The position numbers were made by a program, and so were the translations under genes. Positions 14,754-23,600 of a stretch of 32,064 nucleotides of DNA are shown in pieces. Positions within the stretch are counted from its first letter, which is position 1; the number at the start of each line of letters is the position of its first letter. A model generated the notes under the pieces. That model did not search any database. It was not told the DNA's origin and saw only the letters and a program-made list of their open reading frames with translations. This DNA comes from Caryophanales bacterium UBA1624 (GTDB lineage Bacteria > Bacillota_I > Bacilli_A > RFN20 > CAG-826): assembly GCA_002321395.1 (NCBI GenBank), contig DCMK01000013.1, positions 21,811 to 53,874 on the forward strand. Reading direction: 5' to 3'.

Positions 14754-16061
14754 TCATGCCTCCAATTTCATGATGAGGTCGACGGCCTCATCCAGCGTTT
14801 TGCAGATGTGGTTCGGCTTCGCGTCCGGGTACTTTGCGTAGGGATGCGGATCCCCTCCGGTCAAAAGCACGGTCCTGCATCCGGCGTTGATCCCGGTTTG
14901 CACGTCTTGGCAGGTATCTCCGATGAACCAAGAGGAGGAGAAATCGATGTTGAATCGTTCTTTCGCTTTCAAAAGCATTCCGATTTTCGGTTTTCGGCAG
15001 GAGCAGTCGATTTTGAGTTCTGGGACCTCTCCAGGGAACCCTTTATCGGGGTGGTGCGGGCAGAAATAAATCCCATCCAAATACGAACCTTCGCTGCCAA
15101 GCAAATCCTCCAATTTGTTGTGGATTTCATGAAGCTGTTCGAAGGTCGTTTCGCCCCTTGCGACAACAGGTTGGTTGGTGATGCAAACGGCCAGATAGGG
15201 AGAAGCGTTGATGCGTTGAATTGCTTTTGCAGCGCCGGGGATTAATTTGAGTTTTGCGGGTTCCGTGACATAATCGCCGAAAACATTGATTGTCCCGTCC
15301 CGATCCAAAAAGATGGCTTTTTGCGGATTTTTAAGGCATTTTTTTGAAATTATCCCGTTTTTGCAGTCTTTCGTGACCTGCTCGTAGCGATCTGGCGTCC
15401 CCGCGTCTTTGACATATTCCGAGCTTCGATAAGCGAAAGCGCCGCCGCAGGCGATTGTGGGGAGAAGAAGATCTTTCTCGAAGTCCATTTTGCGGGGCTC
15501 ATCCTCGTCGAAGGTATCAAGAAGCGTGGGCGAAACGCAATAGAGCCCTGCGTTCGTTAAATTCTCGTAGAAGAAATCCCGTTTCTGGTTTTTGGAGAGA
15601 ACCGCTAGGATTTTATCTTCTGCCCCCGTCAGGAGGACGTCGGAATCATAGGGATGGGAATTGGGGTGCGCGAAGGCAGTGATGATGGACTCCTTTTCTT
15701 TGTGGAAGGCCATGAACCTTTTCCAATCTATGTCGAGCATTAGGTCTCCAAAGCAAAGGACGAAATCGCGTTGTATTTTTTTGGTCAAATAGGCTAAGGC
15801 CCCCCCTGACCCAAGGGGTTTTTCCTCAACGATGTAGTGGATGGTGCAACCGAATTTCTCGCCGCCCCCAAAGAAGCTTTGAATTGCGGTCGAAGAAGCG
15901 GAGACGACAAAATAGAACTCTTTGATTCCCGAGCGCATCATCGATTCGATCTGCCACTGGAGAATCGGTTTGCCAAAAATGTCAACCATAGGCTTTGGGA
16001 GATCACCTGTGATAGACTTCAAACGCGTTCCGGCTCCGCCGGCTTGGATTACTGCAATCAT
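14754..16061 (-). CDS. Fused HddC-like heptose-1-phosphate nucleotidyltransferase and GmhB-like heptose bisphosphatase
   Basis: This is a 435-residue two-domain enzyme. Residues 1 to about 240 are a sugar-phosphate nucleotidyltransferase: AVIQAGGAGTRLKSIT, LPKPMVDIFGKPIL and the metal-site-like CFGDLMLDID, closest in kind to HddC, the D-glycero-alpha-D-manno-heptose-1-phosphate guanylyltransferase. About 249-435 is a HAD phosphatase of the GmhB/HisB-N type. It has the nucleophile motif Asp253-x-Asp255 (FLDRDGTIN), then ITNQPVVARGETT, the zinc-binding pair CPHHPDKG and CSCRKPKIGM, and the GDTCQDV acidic motif. Together the domains would remove the 7-phosphate and then load the sugar onto a nucleotide. 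The start overlaps the hddA stop (ATGA). Whether the nucleotide is GTP, ATP or CTP cannot be read from sequence. Confidence 0.9.
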   Translation of the reverse strand: MIAVIQAGGAGTRLKSITGDLPKPMVDIFGKPILQWQIESMMRSGIKEFYFVVSASSTAIQSFFGGGEKFGCTIHYIVEEKPLGSGGALAYLTKKIQRDFVLCFGDLMLDIDWKRFMAFHKEKESIITAFAHPNSHPYDSDVLLTGAEDKILAVLSKNQKRDFFYENLTNAGLYCVSPTLLDTFDEDEPRKMDFEKDLLLPTIACGGAFAYRSSEYVKDAGTPDRYEQVTKDCKNGIISKKCLKNPQKAIFLDRDGTINVFGDYVTEPAKLKLIPGAAKAIQRINASPYLAVCITNQPVVARGETTFEQLHEIHNKLEDLLGSEGSYLDGIYFCPHHPDKGFPGEVPELKIDCSCRKPKIGMLLKAKERFNIDFSSSWFIGDTCQDVQTGINAGCRTVLLTGGDPHPYAKYPDAKPNHICKTLDEAVDLIMKLEA

Positions 16062-17038
16062 TCTGTGTAAACAATGCTTGCGCCCGATTGATCGAGCTCA
16101 AACGGCATCTCCTTCAAATCGCGTAGGGCATCTCTGACGCTAGCTCTTTTTGCTTCGTCTGGAACGTAAAACAGCAAGAAACCACCTCCACCTGCACCAA
16201 GGAGTTTTCCTCCGCTCGCCCCGGCTTTTATTCCGCGTTCGTATCCATCGTCGATGAGGGGGTTGGAAATGCCTGAAGCCAGGCTCTTTTTGATTTCCCA
16301 CCCTTTTTTCAGGCAAGGGCCGATGGCGTCGACATCGTTGCTCTCCAAATGGGTCTTCAACTCGCGGGTCATCTTGCAAAGCTCGATGGTGGCGTTGATC
16401 TTTTCGTTGGCGGAGGCGAGATTCTTGGTTTCCTCCCCGAGAATTTTGTTCGCGTCATGGAGCGCCCCGGTATAGAAAAGCATCATTGAATTTTCCAAAT
16501 GTTTGCGCGCGGCCTTGCCCATGAGGATCGGCTCAACCTTCACAAAGCCATCCGGCTCGAACTCGTAATAGCGGAGCCCGCCGAAGGCCGCAGCGAACTG
16601 ATCTTGCTTCCCAATAGGATTTCCTAACTGATTGATTTCCACGTCGCAAGCTTCCTTTGCGACTTTATAAGCGGAAACAAAATGGTTGTTGTAACCGTAA
16701 AGAGCCTTCAGCAAAGCGACGGTGAAAGAGCTCGATGAGCCAAGCCCTGTCCCGGCGGGGATATCCGCCATGGAAGTGATTTCCACCCCTTTGGTGCCGA
16801 AGTCGCTTAGGACTTGGCGGAAGATCCTGTGCTGAATTTGGGCGGGATCATTCACGACCTCGGTTTGGGAATATTTCAACGTGATGGAGTCTTTGTTAAA
16901 GGCCTTATTGATCGTGAGATAAACGTATTTGCGAATGGTGGTGGAGATAACGCATCCAGTGTATTTTTCGTAGAAGGATGGGATATCGCTTCCGCCTCCG
17001 CAGAAGGAAACGCGGAATGGTGCTCTTGAGATAATCAT
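16058..17038 (-). CDS. hddA: D-glycero-alpha-D-manno-heptose 7-phosphate 1-kinase (HddA-like GHMP kinase)
   Basis: HddA phosphorylates C1 of heptose 7-phosphate, giving the alpha-1,7-bisphosphate. The 326-residue GHMP kinase opens with IISRAPFRVSFCGGGSDIPSFYEKYTG, the pattern of the HddA/fucokinase-like group. It has the ATP loop PAGTGLGSSSSFTVALLKALYGY, a NQLGNPIGKQDQFAAAFGG motif, and ends with GGKLLGAGGGGFLLFYV. It is the first gene of the operon. A promoter (TTGCCT - 17 bp - TAAAAT) ends 20 bases before the ATG, and no ribosome binding site is visible. An L-fucose or related sugar kinase is conceivable from the domain alone, but the neighbours gmhA and gmhB make heptose by far the best reading. 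Confidence 0.92.
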   Translation of the reverse strand: MIISRAPFRVSFCGGGSDIPSFYEKYTGCVISTTIRKYVYLTINKAFNKDSITLKYSQTEVVNDPAQIQHRIFRQVLSDFGTKGVEITSMADIPAGTGLGSSSSFTVALLKALYGYNNHFVSAYKVAKEACDVEINQLGNPIGKQDQFAAAFGGLRYYEFEPDGFVKVEPILMGKAARKHLENSMMLFYTGALHDANKILGEETKNLASANEKINATIELCKMTRELKTHLESNDVDAIGPCLKKGWEIKKSLASGISNPLIDDGYERGIKAGASGGKLLGAGGGGFLLFYVPDEAKRASVRDALRDLKEMPFELDQSGASIVYTE

Positions 17039-17058
17039 AATTCTTAAATTCCGCGACT

Positions 17059-17087
17059 ATTTTAAAGTTGGCAAGCGGGTAAGGCAA
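17059..17087 (-). promoter_or_regulatory. Promoter of the heptose operon
   Basis: On the minus strand, -35 TTGCCT (17082-17087), a 17-bp spacer and -10 TAAAAT (17059-17064) predict a transcript start about 13 bases before the hddA ATG. Confidence 0.6.
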
Positions 17088-17196
17088 CAAAAGCGGATTT
17101 CGCCGGCCTTTTCATAGAAAAGAATGTGCTTTTTTAAAAGCTGATTCGTTCAGCCTCTTTACGGTATGAAAATAACTTAAAAAGATACACGTCTTC

Positions 17197-17218
17197 GTTA
17201 ATTGACATTCTCAATAAC
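17197..17218. repeat. Inverted repeat in the divergent hddA-FGGY kinase spacer
   Basis: ATTGA (17201-17205) and TCAAT (17211-17215) form a perfect 5-bp inverted repeat around a 5-base centre. Allowing one bulged base it extends to 8-bp arms (17197-17218). A TTGACA -35-like hexamer (17202-17207) lies within it. It could be an operator controlling one or both divergent units. The rest of the 249-bp spacer is AT-rich, and I see no gene in it. Confidence 0.3.
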
Positions 17219-17270
17219 TAAAAAGATTTTGCTGTCTGAATCGAAAAATGCAAGGTTCTGTATTGGGGTG

Positions 17271-17276
17271 TATGAT
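17271..17276 (+). promoter_or_regulatory. Possible -10 of the FGGY kinase gene
   Basis: TATGAT lies 11 bases before the ATG at 17288, giving a very short leader. No good -35 and no ribosome binding site are seen, so this is tentative. Confidence 0.35.
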
Positions 17277-17287
17277 TATTTGGAACT

Positions 17288-18847
17288 ATGGAAAGCAACT
17301 CTCCTTTAATCTTGACCCTGGACTTTGGGACACAATCCGTCCGGGCGTGCCTTTTCGACAGGCAAGGAAATCTTTTGGCCTACGAAAAGGAGCAATACGA
17401 ACCAGCCTATGTCTCCCCAAAGCCGGGCTGGGCGGAACAAGATCCGGATTACTACTTCGCTTGCATGCAAAAAGCGATCCAACGCCTCTCTGCTCGGCAG
17501 CCAGGGTTGGTCCAGCGAATCGCCGGGATTACCCAAAGCTGTTTCCGCGATTCCGCCGTTTTATTAGATAAAGATTTCAAAGTCGTCCGACCGATGATTT
17601 TATGGCTCGACCAAAGGACCGCCGCTTGCAAAGAAAAGCTCCCCTTCAGTTCGCGGTTTTTGTTTGCCTTAGTCGGGAAAACAGAAACGATTCACCTGAA
17701 CCGTATCCGCACCGCCGCAAACTGGATTCGCGAAAACGAGCCCGAGAACTGGGCCAAAACAGCGAAGTACGTTTCTGTTTCCACTTATTTCTTTTACCGC
17801 CTGACTGGCGTGCTAAAAGACTGCCCTTCCGATTTCACGGGTCATTACCCCATCAACTACGCGAAGAAATCTTGGTACAAAGATCCAATGAAGCATTTCC
17901 AAGGGAGGATCTTCTCTGTTCGGAAAGACCAGCTTTGCGAGCTGGTTGAAAGCCAGCAGCAAATCGGCTCTTTGACCAAGGAAGTCGCTGCGAACTTAGG
18001 GCTCAAGGAAGGCATCCCCGTCTATGCGGCTGGGAGCGATAAATCGTGTGAGACCTTGGGCGCCGGAGTCATCAACAATCGGCTTGCTTCCATTTCCCTC
18101 GGAACTGCCTGCTCTTTTGAAACCGTTACGAAGAAATACATTTCGCCCTTCCCTTTTCTCCCTGCTTACCCTTCTGTTTTGCCGGAATATTTCAATCTCG
18201 ATCTTCAAATTTACCGGGGTTTTTGGATGCTGAATTGGTTCCTGAAAGAATTCGGTGCAACCCAAATTGAAGAAATGATGTCGGACGAGTTCTCCCCGTC
18301 CATCTTCAACGAACATTTGAAGGACGTCCCGCCTGGATGCGACGGGCTTTTGGTTCAGCCTTATTGGGGATCTGAGCTTGAAAAGCCGGAAGTGCGCGGG
18401 ACAATCGTCGGCTTCTCAGACATGACGACCCGCTTCCATGTTTATAAAGCCGTCGTTGAAGGGATCGATTACGAGCTTCGCTCGGGGATGGAGCGTTTCT
18501 CTAGGCTCCTCCACACCGAGTTCGATGAAATCCGCATCTCGGGGGGCGGTTCCCAATCGGATGAAATTTGCCAAATCGCCGCGGATGTTCTCGGCAAGAA
18601 GGTCACGAAGGTCCAAACCAACGAAACTTCTTCTTTGGGCGCGGCGATTTCTGGCTTCTTGTCGTTAGGGGTTTATAAAAACGCCGGGGAGGCCGTCAAA
18701 GCGATGGTCCACCCGGCTAAAACATTTGTTCCCGATCCGAAGGCGAAGGAAATTTACGATCGTTTGTACAAAAACGTTTATTCCAAGCTTTATCCGAACC
18801 TAAAGAAAGAATTGAAATACCTTTATCACTTTTCGAAAAGGGACTGA
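17288..18847 (+). CDS. FGGY-family carbohydrate kinase, substrate unknown
   Basis: FGGY kinases phosphorylate free sugars or ketoses (xylulose, glycerol, ribulose, sedoheptulose and others). The 519-residue length fits. The N-terminal half starts with the nucleotide-phosphate loop LTLDFGTQSVRACLFD, includes a WAEQDPDYYF segment and ILWLDQRTA, and ends near GSDKSCETLGAG, where Asp251 matches the catalytic base. The C-terminal half has SLGTACSFET, then a family-like GGGSQSDEICQIAADVLGKKV, where the second ATP-binding part lies, and ETSSLGAAISGF. Similarity is general, closest in feel to xylulokinase-like members; I cannot name the sugar. It is divergent from the heptose operon across 249 bp and ends six bases from the convergent tetR stop, with no terminator seen between. 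Confidence 0.88.
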   Translation: MESNSPLILTLDFGTQSVRACLFDRQGNLLAYEKEQYEPAYVSPKPGWAEQDPDYYFACMQKAIQRLSARQPGLVQRIAGITQSCFRDSAVLLDKDFKVVRPMILWLDQRTAACKEKLPFSSRFLFALVGKTETIHLNRIRTAANWIRENEPENWAKTAKYVSVSTYFFYRLTGVLKDCPSDFTGHYPINYAKKSWYKDPMKHFQGRIFSVRKDQLCELVESQQQIGSLTKEVAANLGLKEGIPVYAAGSDKSCETLGAGVINNRLASISLGTACSFETVTKKYISPFPFLPAYPSVLPEYFNLDLQIYRGFWMLNWFLKEFGATQIEEMMSDEFSPSIFNEHLKDVPPGCDGLLVQPYWGSELEKPEVRGTIVGFSDMTTRFHVYKAVVEGIDYELRSGMERFSRLLHTEFDEIRISGGGSQSDEICQIAADVLGKKVTKVQTNETSSLGAAISGFLSLGVYKNAGEAVKAMVHPAKTFVPDPKAKEIYDRLYKNVYSKLYPNLKKELKYLYHFSKRD

Positions 18848-18853
18848 TTGAAC

Positions 18854-19468
18854 TCAAAGGGAATGGTTCAAAGTCATCGAAAGAAGGAGATCTTTTGAGA
18901 CTGTTTTTTTCAGGATTTGGTTCCCAGATAGGCTGCATTCGAAGATGCCGATGAGCAAATCGAAGAAGACGGTGGCAATGTCTTTGGGACTCCCTGCGAT
19001 GACGTTTCCTTCTTCTTGGCCTTCTTTGATCAAGCGTTCGAAAGTCCCGCGGATGTCATAAAGCGTCATGGCCTCTTTGCGGATGCCGCTTCGATCAGAG
19101 ACGCGTTCGAAATCGAGCAATATCTTTGCGGTGTATAGGTCCTGCTGGGGGCCGACCTGGAGCTTTTCCACGATCTCGAAGAACTTTCCAAGGCCTTTTT
19201 CCCCGTGGAATTGCCCCATTTCCTCCGCGGTGAGGAGCGGGGTCTTCGTTTGGTTGAGTATGAAGTATTTGACCACCTCTTCGAAGACATCCTCTTTGGA
19301 GGAGAAGTAGTGGTAGAAAAGCCCATGCGAGCACCTTCCGGCCTTGGTGATGTCGTCGATGGTGACCCCGGCATATCCTTGGTAAGCGAAGATTTTAAGG
19401 GCGATTTCAAGCAGGCGTCTTTTCCTCTTGTCCTTGATTGCTTGGTTCTGGGCTGCGGTTCTTGGCAT
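18854..19468 (-). CDS. TetR-family transcriptional regulator
   Basis: A 204-residue TetR-type regulator. The N-terminal helix-turn-helix domain reads RRLLEIALKIFAYQGYAGVTIDDITKAG, followed by the family's HGLFYHYFSSKEDVFEEVV recognition and linker region. The C-terminal ligand domain is not informative about effector. The start at 19468 (MPRTAAQNQ) is favoured by an AAAGGGGG site; a 20-residue longer reading from 19528 would cover the promoter and is rejected. It has its own promoter with an inverted repeat over the -35. It lies head to head with a flavodoxin gene and convergent to the FGGY kinase, so either could be a target. Confidence 0.9.
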   Translation of the reverse strand: MPRTAAQNQAIKDKRKRRLLEIALKIFAYQGYAGVTIDDITKAGRCSHGLFYHYFSSKEDVFEEVVKYFILNQTKTPLLTAEEMGQFHGEKGLGKFFEIVEKLQVGPQQDLYTAKILLDFERVSDRSGIRKEAMTLYDIRGTFERLIKEGQEEGNVIAGSPKDIATVFFDLLIGIFECSLSGNQILKKTVSKDLLLSMTLNHSL

Positions 19469-19493
19469 AAAAATCCCCCTTTCTCGTGCGGTT

Positions 19494-19528
19494 ATGGTAA
19501 AAAATGTTTTGTTTTTGTCAACGGACAA
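19494..19528 (-). promoter_or_regulatory. tetR promoter with candidate operator
   Basis: On the minus strand, -35 TTGACA (19516-19521), a 16-bp spacer and -10 TACCAT (19494-19499). An inverted repeat TTGTC-N4-GACAA (19515-19528) covers the -35, which is suitable for autorepression by the TetR protein. Confidence 0.55.
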
Positions 19529-19574
19529 TTATGGTTGGCGGGCTTGAAAAAGAAATGCCTCTTTCCCCCCGCTA

Positions 19575-19583
19575 TGCTAATAT
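19575..19583 (+). promoter_or_regulatory. Extended -10 promoter of the flavodoxin-pth unit
   Basis: TG-C-TAATAT at 19575-19583 is an extended -10 lying 9 bases before the flavodoxin ATG. No ribosome binding site is seen, so the mRNA is probably leaderless or nearly so. Confidence 0.55.
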
Positions 19584-19592
19584 CGTTTCGCT

Positions 19593-20132
19593 ATGCGAAC
19601 CCTTGTTTTGTACACCTCTGCCGTTGGCAGCACGAAAAAGTACGCGGAGGACATTGCCTCCAGCGTCAATGGGGATGTTTTCCCGTTGAAGAAATTCAAA
19701 TGGAAGAACCTCCCTTCCTATGACACCGTCGTTTACGGCGGGTGGGTGATGGGGAGCAAAATCCAAGGCATCGACGACTTTTTGTCCCATTACGACGAAA
19801 TGGAGAAAAAGAACGTTTTGATTTTCTCCTGCGGCATGGGCTTCGTTTCCCCGGAAGCGAGAGACAATTTGATTACCACCAACGTTTTGGATATCTACCA
19901 CGTCCGTTTTTATCAGCTTCGAGGATCCTTTGATTATTCCAAGCTTCGCTTCCCGTACAATTTGCTGATCAACACCTCCATGAAGGCCATGAAAAACGAT
20001 CCGGAAACGGCTGCTCAGCTTGGAGTTATCGAAGAGCTGAAAAAGAATCCTCTGGAGTTTTATGATCAGCAGGGCATCGACAAAATTATTGGGGTTTTGC
20101 ACCGTCTTTCTGCCGTTGAGGCAACGAAATGA
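19593..20132 (+). CDS. Flavodoxin-domain protein (HemG/flavodoxin-like)
   Basis: A 179-residue protein with a flavodoxin fold. The N-terminal FMN phosphate loop reads LVLYTSAVGSTKKYAEDIA, and later YDTVVYGGWVMGSKIQGIDDFL and VLIFSCGMGFVSPEA match the other FMN-contacting loops of the flavodoxin/protoporphyrinogen-oxidase-like group. It probably carries electrons or reduces a small molecule; I cannot name the partner. The start follows an extended -10 by 9 bases. The stop overlaps the pth ATG (ATGA), so pth is co-transcribed. Head-to-head placement with tetR suggests, but does not show, control by that regulator. Confidence 0.82.
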   Translation: MRTLVLYTSAVGSTKKYAEDIASSVNGDVFPLKKFKWKNLPSYDTVVYGGWVMGSKIQGIDDFLSHYDEMEKKNVLIFSCGMGFVSPEARDNLITTNVLDIYHVRFYQLRGSFDYSKLRFPYNLLINTSMKAMKNDPETAAQLGVIEELKKNPLEFYDQQGIDKIIGVLHRLSAVEATK

Positions 20133-20689
20133 AATTAATCGTTGGTTTGGGAAACCCCGGGAAAGAATACGTTGGGACCCGTCACAACATGGGATTCTCC
20201 GCCTTGGACGAATTCGCCGAAATGTGCCGGGCCGATTTCGACCACGAAAAATTCCATGGCGTTTTCGCGATGGTGAAAGATCCTTCTTTCCCCGAGCCCT
20301 TCATCCTTGCAAAGCCCGAGACTTACATGAACGCATCGGGGGAGTTCGTCCGCCCTTTGATGGATTATTTCAAAATCGACGTCGCGGATCTAATGGTCGT
20401 CTACGATGACATGGCCTTGGCGCCCGGGAAGCTTCGTCTCCGCCCCGCGGGTAGCAGTGGTTCCCACAAGGGGATGCAATCCATCATCAACCACCTTCAT
20501 AGCGATGCTTTCCCAAGGATTCGCATCGGCATTGGAGAACCGCCCCATTCCGGCGCGGATTGGGTGCTCGGAAAACCAAGCGGAGATGAAAAAGCCGCGA
20601 TCGATGAAGGAATCACGAAGGCCGCGAAGGCAATTCGGGATGCTTTGCTCAAGGGGTTCCCCTACTCCATGAACCATTACAACGGTTGA
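20129..20689 (+). CDS. pth: Peptidyl-tRNA hydrolase
   Basis: Pth releases peptides from dropped-off peptidyl-tRNAs and recycles tRNA. The 186-residue length and motifs are canonical: LIVGLGNPGKEY with the substrate-binding Asn, catalytic His19 in TRHNMGF, KPETYMNASGE, VVYDDMALAPGKLRLRPAGS and GSHKGMQSII. GAGG lies 7 bases before the ATG. It overlaps the flavodoxin gene upstream and is followed at once by mfd. The pth-mfd pairing is the Bacilli order. Confidence 0.97.
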   Translation: MKLIVGLGNPGKEYVGTRHNMGFSALDEFAEMCRADFDHEKFHGVFAMVKDPSFPEPFILAKPETYMNASGEFVRPLMDYFKIDVADLMVVYDDMALAPGKLRLRPAGSSGSHKGMQSIINHLHSDAFPRIRIGIGEPPHSGADWVLGKPSGDEKAAIDEGITKAAKAIRDALLKGFPYSMNHYNG

Positions 20690-20694
20690 TTGGC

Positions 20695-23600
20695 ATGCAA
20701 TCGAAAGACCTTCTCAAAGAGATATTCGATTCGGAAACCGTAGCCCCCTTGCTAAAACGAAAGGGATCCTTCGTCGTGGACGAAGTTTTGGGGGCCGGCC
20801 TTCTTTTCGCCGCCGTTTTCAAACAGAAACCAGGGAATTACGCCCTCGTCAGCCCAAATCAATATTCCGCGCAGAAGCTTTATGAGTTTTTGCTCAATTT
20901 CCTTGACGAAGACGACGTCGTCTTTTTCCCCAGCGATGAGCTTCTCCGGGCGGAGGCCCTTTCTTCTTCGCGGGAACTCCTTTCCCAACGCCTTTACGCT
21001 CTGGGCCAACTGCAGCAAGGGAAGAAGAAGATCCTCGTAACCCATCCCTCCGCGCTGCTTCGATATCTTCCAAACCCCTCTCGCTTTGAAGAGGAGACGA
21101 TCCATTTCAAAGTCGGCGATTCCTTCGACCTCCCTTCTTTGAAGGAAAGGCTTCTGAATATGGGGTACCAAGCGGCGTCCCATGTCGACAAGAGCCTCCA
21201 ATTCGCCTCCCGAGGCGACATCCTTGACGTTTATTCGGTCTCTTACCTCGATCCGGTGCGCATCGAATTCTTCGGCGACGAAATTGAGTCGATCCGTATT
21301 TTCAACACCCGTTCCCAGGAATCGAAGAAGAGCCTAGAGGAAGCCACGATTCTTCCGGCCACCGACCTTTTCCTCGGCGACGAAGAGCTGGCCTCTTTCG
21401 TGGAGAAAACCAAAGAACGGTTGGAAAAGGACAAAAAGCTGATCTCCCCAGACGCGGCGGAGCTGCTTTCCCAAAACGCCGAGTTGATGCTTGACGCTTT
21501 CATCGAGCATGATTATCGCAGCGAGCTTTACCGTTACTACGGCTTTGCCTTGGGGCAAGCCAACTCCGTCTTGGATTATTTTCACCCCGACTTGGTCTAC
21601 ATCACGAACAAAGAGTCTTTCTCCTCCGCGACGAAGCAATTGGCCGCCGAAGCGTTCGATTACCTTCAAGAGGTCTTCTTGAAGGGGCAGTGCCTATCCC
21701 ACCTCAGCCAATACATGACCTTTTCTCAAGCCGTGAAGGAAGAGAAAAAAGTCGTTTATGGCACCTCTTTCGCCAATGGGTATGATGACCATTCTTTCCA
21801 AGTTCGTTCCATCAATGTCCCCTCGAGGAACATCGCAAACATCGTCCCTTTGATCCAAACCTATCTTTCCGCCGGCGACAAAGTCGTCCTTTCTTTGGGC
21901 GATGCCCACCAAAGGGAGACGGTGATTTCTTTTTTGAAGGATTCTGGTTTGGGGTATGAACCCGTAAACGGCTTGGAACTCCCCGAAGGGAGCCTCGGCC
22001 TTACGGAAACCCCGCTTTCCGAAGGGTTCGAAATTCCGTCCTTGAAGATCGTCTACTTGACTTCCAATGAGCTTTTTGGGCACCGGGCTGTGAATACGAG
22101 ATTTACCTCTCGGTTCAAAAACGCACAGGTTTTGCGGAGCTATGAAGATCTAAGGCCCGGGGATTATGTTGTCCACGAATTCAATGGGATTGGCCAGTTC
22201 TTAGGCGTGAAAACCATCGAAGTGGAGGGGGTTCACCGCGACTTCCTCCATATCGCTTATGCGGGGAACGAGTTCCTTTACGTCCCTTTGGAGCAATTCC
22301 GGTTGGTCCGGAAATACGCGGGGAGGGAAGGGGCTGCCCCGAAGCTTAGCCATCTTTCCGGCGGGGAGTGGACAAAGCGCAAAGAGAAAATCCAAAAACG
22401 GATCAACGAATTGGCGGACCGCTTGATCGCTTTATACGGAGCCCGCGCCAAGCTTCGTGGGTTCTCTTTCCCCAAAGACGATGAACTCCAAAAACAATTC
22501 GAAGGGGAGTTCCCTTATGAACTGACCCCCGACCAGCAGCAAGCCGTCGACGACGTCAAGGCCGATATGGAAAACCCCGATATCATGGATCGCCTCATCT
22601 GCGGGGATGTCGGGTTCGGGAAAACCGAAATCGCTTTCCGGGCCGCTTTCAAAGCGATCGACGCGGGGAAGCAGGTCGCGATGCTGGTTCCGACCACCCT
22701 CTTGGCCCGGCAGCATTTCGAAGTCGCCCAAAGGCGTTTCTCCTCCTTTGGGGTGAGGATCGCTTTGCTTTCTCGCCTCGTTCCGGCGGATATGCAGCGG
22801 AAAACGATCGAAGACATCGCGGACGGGAAAGTCGATTTCGTCATCGGCACCCATCGGCTTCTTTCCAAATCGATTTGCTACAAAGACCTTGGGCTTTTGA
22901 TCATCGATGAGGAGCAAAGGTTCGGCGTGGAGCAAAAAGAGAAGATCAAGGAGCTCAAAAAAGACGTTGATGTCCTCACCCTTTCCGCAACTCCGATCCC
23001 TCGCACCCTGCAAATGTCTTTGGTGGGGATCCGCCCAATCTCGGAAATCAATACGGCTCCGCCTTCTAGAATGCCGATCCAAACCTACGTCACCCCTTTT
23101 AAGCAAAGCGTCGCGGATGAGCTCATCGAGAAGGAGCTGGCGCGCGGTGGGCAGGTTTTCTACGTTCACAACAACGTCGAATCCATTTACAACGTCGCCG
23201 TTAAGATGGAAAAGCGGATCCCAGGCGCCCGCATCGGCGTGGTCCATGGGCAAATGGACCGGGAAGAATCCGAAGCGGTGATGGAGAAATTCTACGATGG
23301 CGATGTGAATGTCTTGGTCTGCACTTCCATCGTCGAAAACGGGATCGACGTTCCCAACGCGAACATGATCATCGTGGAGGACGCCGACCGCTTTGGCTTG
23401 GCTCAGCTTTATCAGATTAAGGGCCGCGTCGGGCGCGGCAATCGAATCGCATACGCCTATTTGATGTACAAACCTCAGAAAAACATGAATGAGGATGCTC
23501 AAAAACGCCTCAAAGCGATCCAGGAGTTCACGGAACTCGGCAGCGGCTACAAAATCGCCCAGCGCGATCTGATGATTCGCGGGGCGGGGGACATCCTAGG

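Noticed and set aside
17201..17215. Fur or PerR box in the divergent spacer.
   Set aside because: ATTGA-N5-TCAAT has only a passing likeness; it does not fit the 7-1-7 pattern, and no iron gene is nearby.
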